NCBI GenBank assembly: GCA_022385805.1
Contig: MU277672.1
Location: forward strand, 974,012 to 1,038,011
Origin: Pilatotrama ljubarskyi
Taxonomy: Eukaryota > Basidiomycota > Agaricomycetes > Polyporales > Polyporaceae
Direction: 5' to 3'
Length of the DNA stretch: 64,000 bases
Within the stretch, counting starts at the first letter, position 1. The number at the start of each line of letters is the position of its first letter. Below the pieces are notes generated by a model. The model made no database searches. It worked only from the letters and a program-made list of their open reading frames with translations, and was not told where the DNA came from. Below are positions 38,709 through 49,792 of the stretch, piece by piece. Both the position numbers and the translations under genes were made by a program.

Positions 38709-41054
38709 ATGTTCAGGAGCAGCACAGCGACAGCGCGTTACATCTCGAGGGGATGCGCCCAGAGGCGACTCGCGTCGACCAAGGTCCTCTTCGCATCTCT
38801 CACGGAAGACTGGTCCAGTGCAGCTCATCGCAGGCCACAGACTGTACGAGAGGTTCTGGAGGAGGTTATTCCCAAGAAGCAACTTCAGCTCAAGCAGCTT
38901 GTGAGTTGCATGTGCCGAAGTACAATCAATACGTGACACATGTGGCTCACCACCGTCCAGAAAACGGAGCACGGTCAAGCCGTCCTCGGTGATGTGAAGG
39001 TATGTGCTGGCAGCAGACGGCGACATGCGTTCCTAGAACCGTATGGGACAGGTCGAACATGTTGTAGGGGGCATGAGAGGATTGAAGGCGATGCTCTGGG
39101 AGGCCTCAGTTCTGGACCCAATCGAGGTAGCCCGACCACTTTCCTGCTTCCCGAGCAGCGCTCATATGGTCTCAGGGCATCCGATTCCATGGTCTCAGCA
39201 TCGCCGATTGTCAGAAAGTCCTGCCAGCTGCGCCAGGTGGCAAGGAAATCATTGCGGAGAGTATGCTCTGGCTGCTCCTAACCGGTAAAATCCCCACGGA
39301 AGCGGAGACGCGGCAGCTGTCCCGCGAGCTTGCTGAGAAGGGAGAGCTCCCTGAGTACATCGAGAAGCTCATCGACTCGTAAGTAGTGCTGCCCCCAACA
39401 CGCGTCAAGCACTCATGCGTCCATAGCCTTCCGCCGACCCTCCATCCTATGACCCAACTGGGTATGGGTGTCGCTGCCCTGAACCACGAGAGCCAGTTCC
39501 AGGCTGCATACGAGCGGGGTATCAAGAAGAGCGAGTACTGGACCTATGCGCTCGAGGATTCGCTGAACCTCCTTGCGCGGCTCCCCGCTCTCGCTGCTCG
39601 CATCTACCGGAATGTATACAACCCTGGAAAGCCCTTGCCGAAGGTCAATAAGGACCTCGACTTGGTTGGTGCGTATGCGCAACTATGGTGCAGCAATCAT
39701 GGCCGACATCTGACACGCTTCGCCAGGGAACTATGTGAATATGCTCGGTTTCGGGGACAACCATGACCTTACCGAGTACTTGCGACTTTACATCGCGATT
39801 CATGGCGACCACGAGGGTGGTAATGCGTCCGCCCACACGTCTCGTAAGTCTTGTTCGGGGATACATGCGCAGTATGCTCATGAGGAGACAGACCTTGTCG
39901 GATCTACTCTCTCCGACCCCTATCTTGCATATGCTGCCGGCTTGTATGCACTCGCTGGACCGCTTCACGGGTGAGTGGGACACCATGTAGTCGTATGCAC
40001 TGTTTCTGATGGTGCATCGTAGTCTGGCGAACCAGGAAGTCCTCAGGTGGCAAATGAACATGCAGAAGGAACTCGGTGACAACATAACGCACGATTCTAT
40101 CAAGGAGTTCCTCTGGAAGACGTTGAAGAGTGGCCAAGTCGTACCAGGGTACAGCTATCCAAGCATCAGCATCCGTTCTGGGACTTACGATGCGATGCGC
40201 CTTCAGCTACGGCCACGGTGTCCTCCGGAACCCGGATCCGCGCTTCATGGCCCTGCAACAGTTCTGTGATACACGGCCCGCCCTGCTGCAAGACCCTATC
40301 GTTCAGTTGGTCAAGAAGGTGTGTACAGGAGCGTCGAGTGCAGATCGGGCGAACTGATCTGTCACAAATAGACGTACGAGGTTGCGCCCGCTGTCTTGAA
40401 GGAGCACGGCAAGGTAACAACGATCGGTCGATATCTCAAAGTTACAGCGGCTTGATGATCTCTACATAGACCAAAAACCCCTACCCCAACGTGGACGCAG
40501 CATCTGGTCAGTCTGGACCCTACTCATGTGCGAGACGTCTCTGACACGTCTCCTGTAGGTTGCGTTCTCTACCACTACGGTCTCACGCAGTTCAAGGTAC
40601 GGAGCGCGTGCATGTGCCGATACGCAGCTACCTCTGACGATCTCTGTGAAAATACAGTACTACACTGTCATCTTCGGTGTTTCGAGAGGTACGTCCCCTG
40701 AGCCAACCAGCCAACGTACCGCCGCGATGACTGACCACTTCACACGCATATAGCGCTCGGCTGCTTGACGCAGTACGTTTGGTCTAGAGGTACGTGCGGT
40801 CTGCAGTTGCAGCGGCTACGACGAGCGATCACCGCCCGCCGGCCGCTGCTCCGCTCTTCTTGCCTCCTTCCTTCATCAAGGATTCTCGATTCTAATCGTC
40901 CGTCGCCTTTTCATTGTTGCAGCCCTCGGCTTGCCTATCGAACGACCCAAGTGTGGGTACATCTGATCTGTGAATGGGTTGACGCATGCTGACACGACCG
41001 TCGCTGAACATAGCGCTGTCCATGGACGCCATCGAGAAACTGATCAAGCAGTGA
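38709..41054 (+). CDS. CIT1: Mitochondrial citrate synthase
   Basis: This enzyme condenses acetyl-CoA and oxaloacetate to citrate in the mitochondrial matrix, the first step of the TCA cycle. It has about 465 residues in roughly ten short exons. The ATG at 38709 opens an Arg/Ser-rich presequence, [20 protein letters not shown]. Conserved blocks include [58 protein letters not shown] and [20 protein letters not shown], whose His binds substrate. The block [19 protein letters not shown] supplies the second His (its codon follows an intron), and NVDAASG holds the catalytic Asp. The residue after DA is Ala, where most relatives have His. It ends [11 protein letters not shown] and [11 protein letters not shown] with TGA at 41052-41054. 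An in-frame non-ATG extension upstream was not used. Confidence 0.96.
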
Positions 41055-41735
41055 AGGGTTCGCGCCCGAACGTCCTGAGGGTCGGCGGCAGTCGCGGCAA
41101 CGAAGATCGCAGCAGCTTGCATGACGACCGTCTCTTGTCGCCACGGACATCGCATGCCTCGAGTTCAGATGGAAAAGGTCGTTGGGAAGGACGTCGTGCG
41201 GGAGCGCTAGGGATGGATACCACACCTTTGAGTGCGTCTGCAGGCATCCGTAGGACGTTGAATGTATGATAGAAGAACCCCGTCGGATTTATTGTACATC
41301 TCTTTCAAGTTCGCGTCGAAGTACTGCTGATGCTGGTGCTCGTCGGGAGCAAGGATGTCCGAGGCAGGAACTAGAAGTAGTCGTACGTGAGAGAAAGGTC
41401 TTATATGGACAAGCGGGATGAATGACAGAATGCAATATATACGATAAAAGCGAAAGGCGTACGCGTGTAGAAAGTCAGGATATACCAGGATATCGGAGGC
41501 GCGGCTCGTGAACCTACGGGCAGGGGCTACGCACTTGCTCGCCTGTTGTACAACTAGCAAAACAACGAGAAGCGCGGGGCGAAGAGGAGAAGACGGGCAA
41601 CCAGAAGAGGAACAAGCAGGAGGCGCACACTCATTTACAGGTGTCCCAGGAGACCCAGACACAACTGGCAGACAAAGTCCTAGAGTCAAATACACGAGAA
41701 GAGTTCATGTTGCGCATATACTGGGGCGTCACTGA
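41055..41735. other. Intergenic between convergent genes; possible stray exon
   Basis: This is 681 bases between the citrate synthase stop and the stop of the proline-rich gene. Most of it looks non-coding. On the minus strand, 41207-41370 begins just after a CTTCTAG acceptor-like sequence and has a coding-like frame (see findings), but I could not attach it to a gene. Confidence 0.4.
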
Positions 41736-43154
41736 CTAGAACCGACGAGGGGGCTGTGCTTGGGGCGGGGGGCCAGGGCGCCCTCCGGGACCGGGCGGCG
41801 GGTACGCCCCTGGCGGATAGACATTCGGTGGCGGCATACCCGGCCTTGACTGTCCGGCACCGGGAGGACCAGGAGGAGGATACCCTTGTCCTGCCCCTGC
41901 AGGAGCATAACCCTGTGGAGGAGGCGGGCCACCAAAGCCTGGTCCTCCAGGTCCACGGGGGACACCCTGTGGTGGCATGCCGTGCGGCGGCATACCATGA
42001 GGCGGCATCCCTTGCGGAGGGATGGCCTGAGCTTGCGGCGGGAAGCCTTGCTGCATCGGTGGCGGAGGTCCTCGGGGAACGGGACCAGCGCCGGGAGGAG
42101 GGGACTGCATGTGGGGGACCGCGCCCGGAGGCGGTGGTCCGCGCTGCTGAGGAATCGGGGCAGTGACCGAACGCTGTGGGCCGTTCGGGCCAGGAGGGGC
42201 GACGCCAGGGTCGCGCAAAGCCACAGGAGTTGGTCCTGGGCGAGCACCAGGGTTGGGCACGGGGGCTCCAGAAGGCGGAGCGGGGTTCTTCTCTGCGGCC
42301 TTGATGATTTCATCACTGTAGACGCGAAGAATGGTACGGTCAGTCTCTCGAATACCATCTGCGAGATAGCCGATTTCCATATGAACGCACTCCAGTAGGT
42401 TCAGGGCGGCACAGAGGACAACCCATTCCACGCAGTCCTCGTTTCCCTCGCCCAAGGTCTGCCAGACGGCCTTCTCTTCGGGAGTCTTGCCAGTGATACT
42501 TATCCTGGTTCCGCCTCCGTTAGGCCCTGGAGGATTCTTCTGGATTTTGCCAAATTCGATCCGCTTAGGCGGGATGTTGTGCCCGGCGTAGGCAAAGTAG
42601 AACATGGACCAGAATTGAGCATTCGGGTTGGGCTTGGAAATTTGGAAGAGCGGGAGATCGCCTTGGTCGGGGGAGGGAAGCGCGAGTTTGTAGATAGGGG
42701 AGAGAACGCCGGTGTTCGTGATGGTCCATTTCAGGTTGCGCGAGGCTTCGCAGCGGACGACCTTGGAAGACGAGGAGGAGGCATGGCCGGGATCGGATGC
42801 GGTAGCTTTACCGTTTCCACCGTTCTGCCGAGGGGGAAAGAGCTTGGCGACACAGAGGTCACCCTGGGGAGAGGGCGTTAAGAGATAATTCTCTGCGTTC
42901 TGGGAGTGCGTGAGTCGGGGACAGGATCGGGATTGATGAATGGATCGCGTACGAAATTAGTGTGCAGATACGAATAGAGGATATTCGTTGGCTGGCCTGT
43001 AGTCGCGTAAGTCTCGGGACCCCGTTGTGCCGAGATGATGCGTACCATGGGGGGTAACTATGAGCGTTGGGAGGTGGTTGGGTATGGGCGGATGGTTGGG
43101 CGAGGTATAGACGGTATATATCGCTGTGAACGGGGCCGTCAGCGTGCGCGCCAT
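41736..43154 (-). CDS. Conserved fungal protein with globular domain and Pro-rich tail
   Basis: This gene encodes about 435 residues in at least two exons. The ATG at 43152-43154 starts MARTLTAPFTAIYTVYTSPN; exon 1 ends near ANEYPLF, and exon 2 (from about 42864) opens GDLCVAKLFPPRQNG. The globular part contains VRCEASRNLKWTITNTGVLS, LPLFQISKPNPNAQFWSMFY, GTRISITGKTPEEKAVWQTL and DCVEWVVLCAALNLLE. Its pattern resembles fungal proteins with a Tubby-C/LURP-one-like fold, but that is inference from memory of the family. The C-terminal about 170 residues are Pro/Gly/Gln-rich, with repeated GMPPHGMPPHGMPPQG and many PPGP motifs, ending QPPRRF with TAG at 41736-41738. Polyproline tails often bind SH3 or WW domains. 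No catalytic motif was seen. It is divergent from the PP2A B56 gene. Confidence 0.82.
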
Positions 43155-43527
43155 CGCGTGCGACGAGCAGGAGACACAGACCTGCCATGCAGACGGAGGC
43201 GGAGGGGAGCCGGGCGGGGGATGGCGGGGACGGGGAGAGAATGGAACGGGCGAGGTATCGGGCGGGGGGCTTAAGAAGTCGGGAGGAAGGACCAGTGCGC
43301 GTGACAGCAGCTCGCCCGTGTCACCCGCGTTGCGGCGCGTGATCCTGGTCGCGTCACAGAGAGTCACGGTGACAGGTCACGGCAGGTTCGCTGCTCATCG
43401 ATTCAGCCAGTGGCAGCGACTCGAACGCCTTCCCAGCGTCCTCCACCGCCGTCCTCACAAAGTCCACCACGTTCCAGCAGACGACGCCCGCCTCTTTCCT
43501 TCCGTCGTCGCCACCAAACCCACAGCC
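43155..43527. promoter_or_regulatory. Divergent promoter of the Pro-rich gene and the PP2A B56 gene
   Basis: This is 373 bases between start codons, with a G-rich plus strand at about 43190-43270. No TATA box was seen. Confidence 0.45.
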
Positions 43528-45782
43528 ATGAAGGGTTTTAAGATGAAGGTCAGCCAGGTCTGTCATGTCCGCTATCGTGCGCCCGCTCACTCTCAGTCCT
43601 CTGCGCATTTAGCTCGGTAGAAAGAATTCTACCGATTCTACCTCCTCCAAGAGCAAGGATCCAAAGGTCTCCGCCGCCGCTGCAGCCGCCGCTGCCGCAC
43701 CCCCGCCCCCGCCGCCAAATACGGCCAAGCCTCTCCCCCAACCGACCGTTCCTGGTAGCCATCTCCCAAACACCAGTAGTCACGCACTTCCAAACACGAA
43801 CGGCTCCTCAGCTTCCGCCGCCGCCAACCGTACCAGCGTGGCGTCCGCCGCCGCCGATCGTAGGTTCGCCAACCCCGACAGGGCTGGCGCCGCGCCTCCC
43901 ATTGTCGTGGTCAGCCCAGACGCCTCGGCCGACCAGGATAGGCACCAGATCATCAGCGAGAATGGCGGAGGGCCAGTCACTCCTCCTAGGGCTGTCTCGC
44001 TTGCTACGAGGGGGCTCCGTCCTGCGCCCAAGGACACTATCCCGATATCAGGCAAGCCGCCGCGCAAGCAGCGGAGTAGCCGTTTCGTAGTGAATGAGAA
44101 GGTCGAGATTGAGAGACTGCCCTCCTTCAACGGTCAGCCCCTCTTTCCTCCCTCTGGATGAACGCGTGCCTCATCGGAGCGCCGCAGAAACCCCTGTTAG
44201 CGAGCGGCCACAGCTCTTCATCAAGAAGCTGCACCAATGCGCTGTCGTCTTTGACTTCAACGACGCTAATTCAGAACTCAAGGGTAAGCAGATCAAGACC
44301 CAGACCCTTCACGAAATGCTGGAGTACATCATGACCCAACGCGGCGTGATAACCGAGAACATATACCCTGAGGTTGTCAAGATGGTGCGTCACAGCGCTC
44401 CTGCTATAAGGGGGCAGTGGCTGAGGTCCCACAGTTTGCCACCAACCTCTTCCGCTCTATACCCCCTCCTGTGAACCCCACTGGAGACGCCTTTGATCCA
44501 GAAGAAGACGAACCTGTGCTCGAACTGGCGTGGCCCCACCTCCAGATCGTCTATGAATTTTTCCTGCGCTTCGTGGAAAGTCCCGACTTCGATACGAATA
44601 TCGCGAAACGGTATATCGACCAGAACTTTGTGCTCAACCTGCTCGAGCTGTTCGACTCAGAAGACCCACGGGAGCGCGACTTCCTCAAGACGACGCTACA
44701 CCGGATATACGGCAAGTTCCTGAACTTGCGCGCCCCCATCCGCAGGAGCATCAACAACGTGTTCTTCCACTTCATCTACGAGACCGAGCGGCACAACGGC
44801 ATCGCCGAGCTCCTGGAGATCCTTGGCTCCATCATCAATGGCTTTGCGCTGCCGTTGAAGAAGGAGCACAAGATCTTCCTGATGAAGGTCCTCATTCCTT
44901 TGCACAAGGTCAAGAGCTTGTCGATGTATCACCCGCAACTCGCGTACTGCGTGGTCCAGTTCCTGGAGAAGGACGCATCCCTCGCTGAGGAAGTTGTGTT
45001 GGGCCTCCTGAAATACTGGCCAAAGGTCAACTCACCAAAGGAAGTCATGTTCCTGAGCGAGATGGAGGAGGTGCTGGACGTGATCGACCCTGCAGAGTTC
45101 CAGAAAATCCAGGAGCCCCTATTCCAACAACTCGCGCGGTGCATCAACAGCCAGCACTTCCAGGTAGCAGAGCGGGCCTTGATGTACTGGAACAACGAGT
45201 ACATCGTCAACCTCATGAGCGACAACCTGTCCGTCATCCTCCCCATCGTCTTCCCTGCCTTGTATACGAACTCGAGATCACATTGGAACCGGTACGTCTC
45301 GTCGCATGACTGAGTTGCACTGCGAAAGCCAGATTGAACGTCTCTCAGGACAATCCATGCGCTGGTCTACAACGCTCTCAAACTATTCATGGAGATTAAT
45401 CCTGATTTGTTCGGTGAAGTCATGGAACAGTATAAGCAGCGGAAGCTCGCGTACGTCATCGCAACGTACATGTATGTCTTGTGCCTGACGATCTCCTAGG
45501 GAGAGAGAACACGCCGTTCAGCGTTATGAGGAGTGGCAAAAAGTGCGGGAGAAGGCACGGCAGAACTGCGGTGGAAAGCTGCCTGAAGGGTACGAAGACC
45601 CGGAGCCGACACCGCCGCCACCACCGGTGGAAGACCTCGACATCGTGGACCTCTCCATGGACTTGAAGGCGGTGTCGATTGACGCGGAGGCGCCGCTGAG
45701 CGAGCTGGACGAGTCAGGCATCGAGCGCGTGCCGATGGCCGACCCGGGGTTGGATGTGCGTACGATTGCCTTTGGGGTTTGA
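43528..45782 (+). CDS. RTS1: PP2A regulatory subunit B' (B56/Rts1/Par1)
   Basis: This subunit directs protein phosphatase 2A to its substrates in cell-cycle, septation and stress control. The ATG at 43528 starts MKGFKMK; either of two donors restores the frame to [19 protein letters not shown] after the first intron. An N-terminal disordered region has a nine-Ala run followed by six Pro (about 43672-43718). The HEAT-like core runs from [20 protein letters not shown] through [34 protein letters not shown] and [20 protein letters not shown]. It continues with [40 protein letters not shown] and [20 protein letters not shown]. It ends [17 protein letters not shown] with TGA at 45780-45782. The acidic groove and helical repeats match B56 throughout. 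At about 660 residues it is normal for fungi. Confidence 0.96.
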
Positions 45783-46757
45783 ATCGTGATGCGAGGATTG
45801 CATGTATTGACCAAGGTCCCTCCCTCTCCTACCACGATCGACTACCTCTAGCAACCATTCCCTGAAGTTGGTCTCGAGCATTCACCGGGCGGTTTGCACT
45901 CGAGGCGAAAGAGCGCATTACCTGGTTAGTAGCGCCTGTCCGTCATCTTCCCGTCGCGGATGTACTGGTTCTGACGCATGGCGCAGTGGACCCGTCCGTC
46001 CTGCGAGACCTCCAAGCGCACCGAAGTCTCGAAGACACGGTCGCTCCGCGTGGGTCGACCGCGGCTTAAGGCTCATCACTCCATGCCAAGCGGCAAGACG
46101 CGATATCATACATTCGAACAGGGCAGCAGTGCTTGATCCTGCCACGCCGGACGTTGTTGTCATTCTTCCTTCTCCCAACCCGATAGCACACCCTCCACAT
46201 ATGCACGCATACATCCACACCTCTTGCACCCTCATCCCGCGTCCGTCTCACGTTGCCGCTGCTGCTGCTATTACTGTAGTCACTACATTCTCTCTGTGTC
46301 TGCCCGTGGAGCCGCCGGTCCGCGACCTATATCCATCCGTTCGTCCGCTCATTCACACTTTCTGTGCGACCACCCTCGCCTCGGCTCCGTTTCACGCTCG
46401 CTCGGCTGTTCTGTCTCGCGGATCGTCCCGTCTCGTCCGACAGCTCGTCTCTGTTCTCCTTTAATATAGTACATGGTGCCTCCGTAGTATACAACCCCAT
46501 CCTGTCTATATGTACGTGCTTACGCACATCGACGCCCGATTTCTCTAGATGTGTACGCCTGAACGTGTCTATGCTGACGTGACGAGGCTGAGATGATTTC
46601 TGCTAGGGTTAGGGTTATACCGTTGCGGTATATCCGGCCCGTCCACCTCCTTCCCGCTGGAGTTGCAGCCACAGTGGAGGAGTAAGCCAGACCTGGAGTT
46701 TGTGACTTTGTCCTGCTCCAGCCTGCTTTGCCTACGAGCTCTACATTTCCATTCGGG
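45783..46757. other. Intergenic: B56 3' region and J-protein promoter
   Basis: This is 975 bases. A 198-residue open plus-strand frame (45868-46464) has low-quality composition and no family similarity, so I treat it as chance. A telomere-like box near the right end is listed separately. Confidence 0.4.
46603..46617 (+). promoter_or_regulatory. Telomere-like box (two TTAGGG units) upstream of the J-protein gene
   Basis: CTAGGGTTAGGGTTA lies 141 bases before the J-protein ATG. TTAGGG is the usual fungal telomere unit, and such boxes in promoters are bound by Myb-type telobox factors in other fungi. A regulatory role here is inferred from position only. Confidence 0.4.
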
Positions 46758-47544
46758 ATGCAATTCCGCAACTCTAAGTCTGCGGTCTCGGGACTCAAGT
46801 GGCATCAAATACGCTACGCATCCTCAAGTTCTGTGGCTTACCCGTTTCCCACCCATGCGCACCCAACCCCTCACCAGATATTCCATCTTCCGATAGGAGC
46901 ATCCCAGCAACAGGTTAAGGCTCGCTGTGAGTCTCTATGTAATCATACGCCAGCATTGATAGGCCTTGCTGAACGGCAAACGCAGATTACGAGCTTGTGC
47001 GGATACACCACCCTGACTCGCCCTTTGGAGGGGACCTGTCTCCCGCCGTCCGACGATCTCGCTTCCAGTCCATCACTGCGGCCTACGACATTCTCCGTGG
47101 AAAGACGAACGGCTCCGGTGGCCCAGTGGACATATACCGTGCAGAGTTAGAGAGACGACGGCGCGCGCGCGCAGCGTATGAGGCGTCGCGAAGTCATACG
47201 AACCCGCAGACGCACGACTGGTCAGCGAGCGCCGACGACCGGTGGAAGGATAGGGTCATCCTCTTTGTTGGTATCCTGGTGGGTTTCTCATGATGCTGTG
47301 ATATCAAGTGTCCGCTCATAATCTCCAGGCGCTTGGAGCCGGCTTGGGACCTGCGCTTGTCTGGCCATCCTACACCGCCTCATACCAACATCACTTGGCG
47401 GCGGCGAAGAACCTCGCGCAGGCGCGGAGAGAAGCCCGTGAGTTCGGAGAAGAGAGGCGGAAGGAGATCAGGCGACGGGTGCAGGAATACAACGAGCTGA
47501 AGGCGGCTCGGGAACGACCGCCGGAGGACGAGCGGCGGACATAG
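46758..47544 (+). CDS. J-domain protein, probably mitochondrial, with one membrane segment
   Basis: This is an Hsp70 co-chaperone of about 235 residues in three exons. The ATG at 46758 gives MQFRNSKSAVSGLKWHQIRY, a basic, Ser-rich stretch that looks like a mitochondrial presequence. The J-domain follows: HQIFHLPIGASQQQVKARY, an intron, then YELVRIHHPDSPFGGD with the invariant HPD, and FQSITAAYDILRGKTNG. After a charged Arg-rich linker with HTNPQTHDWSA comes a hydrophobic segment, RVILFVGILALGAGLGPALVW, and a highly charged coiled C-terminal tail ending EDERRT with TAG at 47542-47544. There is no Gly/Phe or zinc-finger region, so it is a class III J-protein. Presequence, J-domain and C-terminal membrane segment is the layout of DNAJC30, but orthology is not shown. 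Confidence 0.87.
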
Positions 47545-48626
47545 TACGGTGTGTCTCGGTTTGTACAACAGTGTATAGCATTGCTTTGTGTATCTCTCCC
47601 ATATCTCCCGACCAGCAGTCATCGCAAGCCGGTCTGAAGACGCCATGCGACCCCTGTCTTGATCTCGCTGCGCCCCGGATGGAAGGCTGCCCACCATAGC
47701 ACACCTGCCTCGCGTCGGGAGTTCAGAAGCACTGATATCGCACATGAGCACCGGTCTCATCGAAGACATCTCTTGCACTGGTACTGCGCCGTGCATTCAC
47801 GTTCAGTATACCACAAGATGGAAGACCGCTTGCCAACTGCATGGTATATGGGCGCACCCGTGGCCCGATCTCCTGCCTATGCTCGCTTGGTGGGCGTCAG
47901 GGCTCAAGGACACGGCCGCTCTGGCCATTATCTCGCCGGCGGGAAGTCTTGTGTAGCGCACTGGGGTGGGAGGAGACCATCCGGTGAGCCTCGGAGTCAC
48001 AATGGAGTGTATATCGGTCCTGACTAGCTGTGGACGCGGCGGCAGGCGCAGATGGCTTTGGGCACGCAATCTTGGAAGGATAGGGCGGGTTGCCTGCGTA
48101 GCCTGACGCCGCGATGGCTCCGCCGCTTTCGCGGCATATGAGCTCTCAACCATGTTCTGGTACCCGGCTGCTATCATGCGCTCTGATTCTCACGTTTCTT
48201 GGGGCGTCTTGAGGCGAACGACGTCCGGTCGGACATACCTGCATTCGACAATACTCATCGGCGTCCCGATGCGGACTTGTATGGCGCTGCAGACGACTAG
48301 GGTACGGTGGTCGTCAACCGCGTGGGTGGCGGCCACTAAGCGAACGAGTGCACCAGCATGACCATACGTCACGAGCTCCTCTAGGAAGAGAATGCTGCCG
48401 TAGCCTTTGGAGCGACAGCGGCCTATAGGTATGCAGACGCGCACACCACTTTCGCCGGACATCCTAACGAGACCGTCTACCTCTCAGGTTTCTGCCGTCT
48501 GTCGAAGACGCAGGGAGAGTGTATATAAGACCCACCGGGTGTCCGTATATCCTCACTCGACTTGACAGGTGTTTTCCAGCCAAGCCACTACCCAGCCCGC
48601 CAGCCTTCTCGAGAATAGTACTCACC
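47545..48626. other. Intergenic: J-protein 3' region and secreted-protein promoter
   Basis: This is 1,082 bases without a recognisable gene. Frames on both strands are short and featureless. The right end holds a strong TATA box, listed separately. Confidence 0.45.
48522..48528 (+). promoter_or_regulatory. TATA box of the small secreted protein gene
   Basis: TATATAA (within GTATATAAGA) sits 99 bases before the ATG, a standard distance for a filamentous-fungal core promoter. TATA boxes of this quality are rare elsewhere in the window, suggesting strong or conditional expression. Confidence 0.65.
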
Positions 48627-49235
48627 ATGCGTTTCTCTACCATCCTTGCCCTTGCCACTTCGGTTGGCCTCGTTGCCGCATCCCCCTCCCCTGCTCTCTA
48701 CGACGAACACGCCCTCGTTGCCTATGCTGACGACGGGAACATCACACTCTCCAAGCTCTCCGGGTGCGGCTCGGTAGGGCCGCTCGGCACGGGTCATTTC
48801 AAGTGGTGGATCGTCGTGTCGTGCTCGCCCGGTGCCCAGATGTAAGCGGGACATCTTGCAGGCGTCGTTCCTCTGCTGACCAGTGTACTTTGGGTGATAG
48901 GACCTGCCAAGCCACCGACGCTAGCGGCTGCGTGCCCGGTGTCGTGGGTCCGATCGGCTCCATGGAAGTCGACGTACGTCGGCGATCGTTCAAATCTGAA
49001 GCAATCCACAGTTGATGGCTTCTCTACACTTAGGACCCGAACGACACTTTTAACGTCGCCAAGGGCACCCATACCAACACCTTGCCGTTCATCTGCCCCT
49101 CGGGTGGGCAGATTCGCTGCGAGGCCAACTTCAACGACAGTGACGACGGCCCGAGCTACAGTCTCCGCGGTATGTCTTGCTTGCTCTTTCTACTATGTTA
49201 CGGTTGGCACTCATGCTTATCAAACAGTCTTCTAA
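48627..49235 (+). CDS. Small secreted six-cysteine protein, function unknown
   Basis: This gene encodes about 143 residues in four exons. The ATG at 48627 starts a classic signal peptide, MRFSTILALATSVGLVAASP, with likely cleavage after the Ala-Ser region. The mature protein has six cysteines near residues 47, 66, 74, 82, 117 and 125, an even number compatible with three disulfides. It carries N-glycosylation sequons at NIT and NDT. Readable blocks are LSGCGSVGPLGTGHFKWWIV, VSCSPGAQM, TCQATDASGCVPG and FICPSGGQIRCEANFNDSDD. The end is SYSLRVF with TAA at 49233-49235, where the last exon adds only two residues and the stop. I do not recognise a family. Size, secretion, cysteines and TATA promoter fit the broad group of fungal small secreted proteins. 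An effector, surface or antimicrobial role is speculation. Confidence 0.83.
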
Positions 49236-49792
49236 GCGACGGCAGTACGCCTCGCAGAGGTTGGGTACCGTCCAAGAAGCGCGTGGGGCGTGAGGCTTTT
49301 GAGACCGGCTTTGTTCATGCGCTGCTCTCGAATCCTCAAGTCGACATGTGCTACCCATTCCCGCTACGTCTGCTTATATCGTCGTGTAAATCTGCCGCGA
49401 GAGAATGAATATACAGTATCCCAGTAGATCACTTGATAGAAGTCGAGTACTCGAGTCTTCACGAGCGAGAGGCGTCCCGGATGAATCGAGGCAAGTGCTC
49501 AGCGCAACCATGACTTGCGCCTGCGGCCGCCAAGTTGCATGTACAACCGCTGAAGTGCCAGTATATATCCATCGCATTTCCATTGACCCTAGCTTGCGCA
49601 AGGGGAGGTTCGCCGCGAAAGGCCTAGGCTCGGTCGAACTTGCGACTACTGGGCGCCTAGAGGGCGGGATGCCGTGACGACGCGCTTGTCACGCGTAATG
49701 GCACGCGAGCGTGTGGCTGAGACGCGTCTGCACGCGACTTGCGTTCCTCCTCCTTCCACCTCCTCCGTCCACATACCCCGTTCTCCCCCACA
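49236..49792. other. Intergenic: secreted-protein 3' region and PRI2 promoter
   Basis: This is 557 bases between plus-strand genes. The PRI2 side is pyrimidine-rich just before the ATG (49738-49792), as is common for fungal promoters. No gene was seen. Confidence 0.45.

Noticed and set aside
43408..43430. B-box-like GTTCGAGTC on the minus strand
   Set aside because: No flanking T-arm pairing and no acceptor stem could be formed, so it is not a tRNA.
45868..46464. 198-residue plus-strand frame after the B56 gene
   Set aside because: Composition is dominated by Ser, Pro, Arg and His, with no recognisable fold; it most likely lies in the 3' UTR and spacer.
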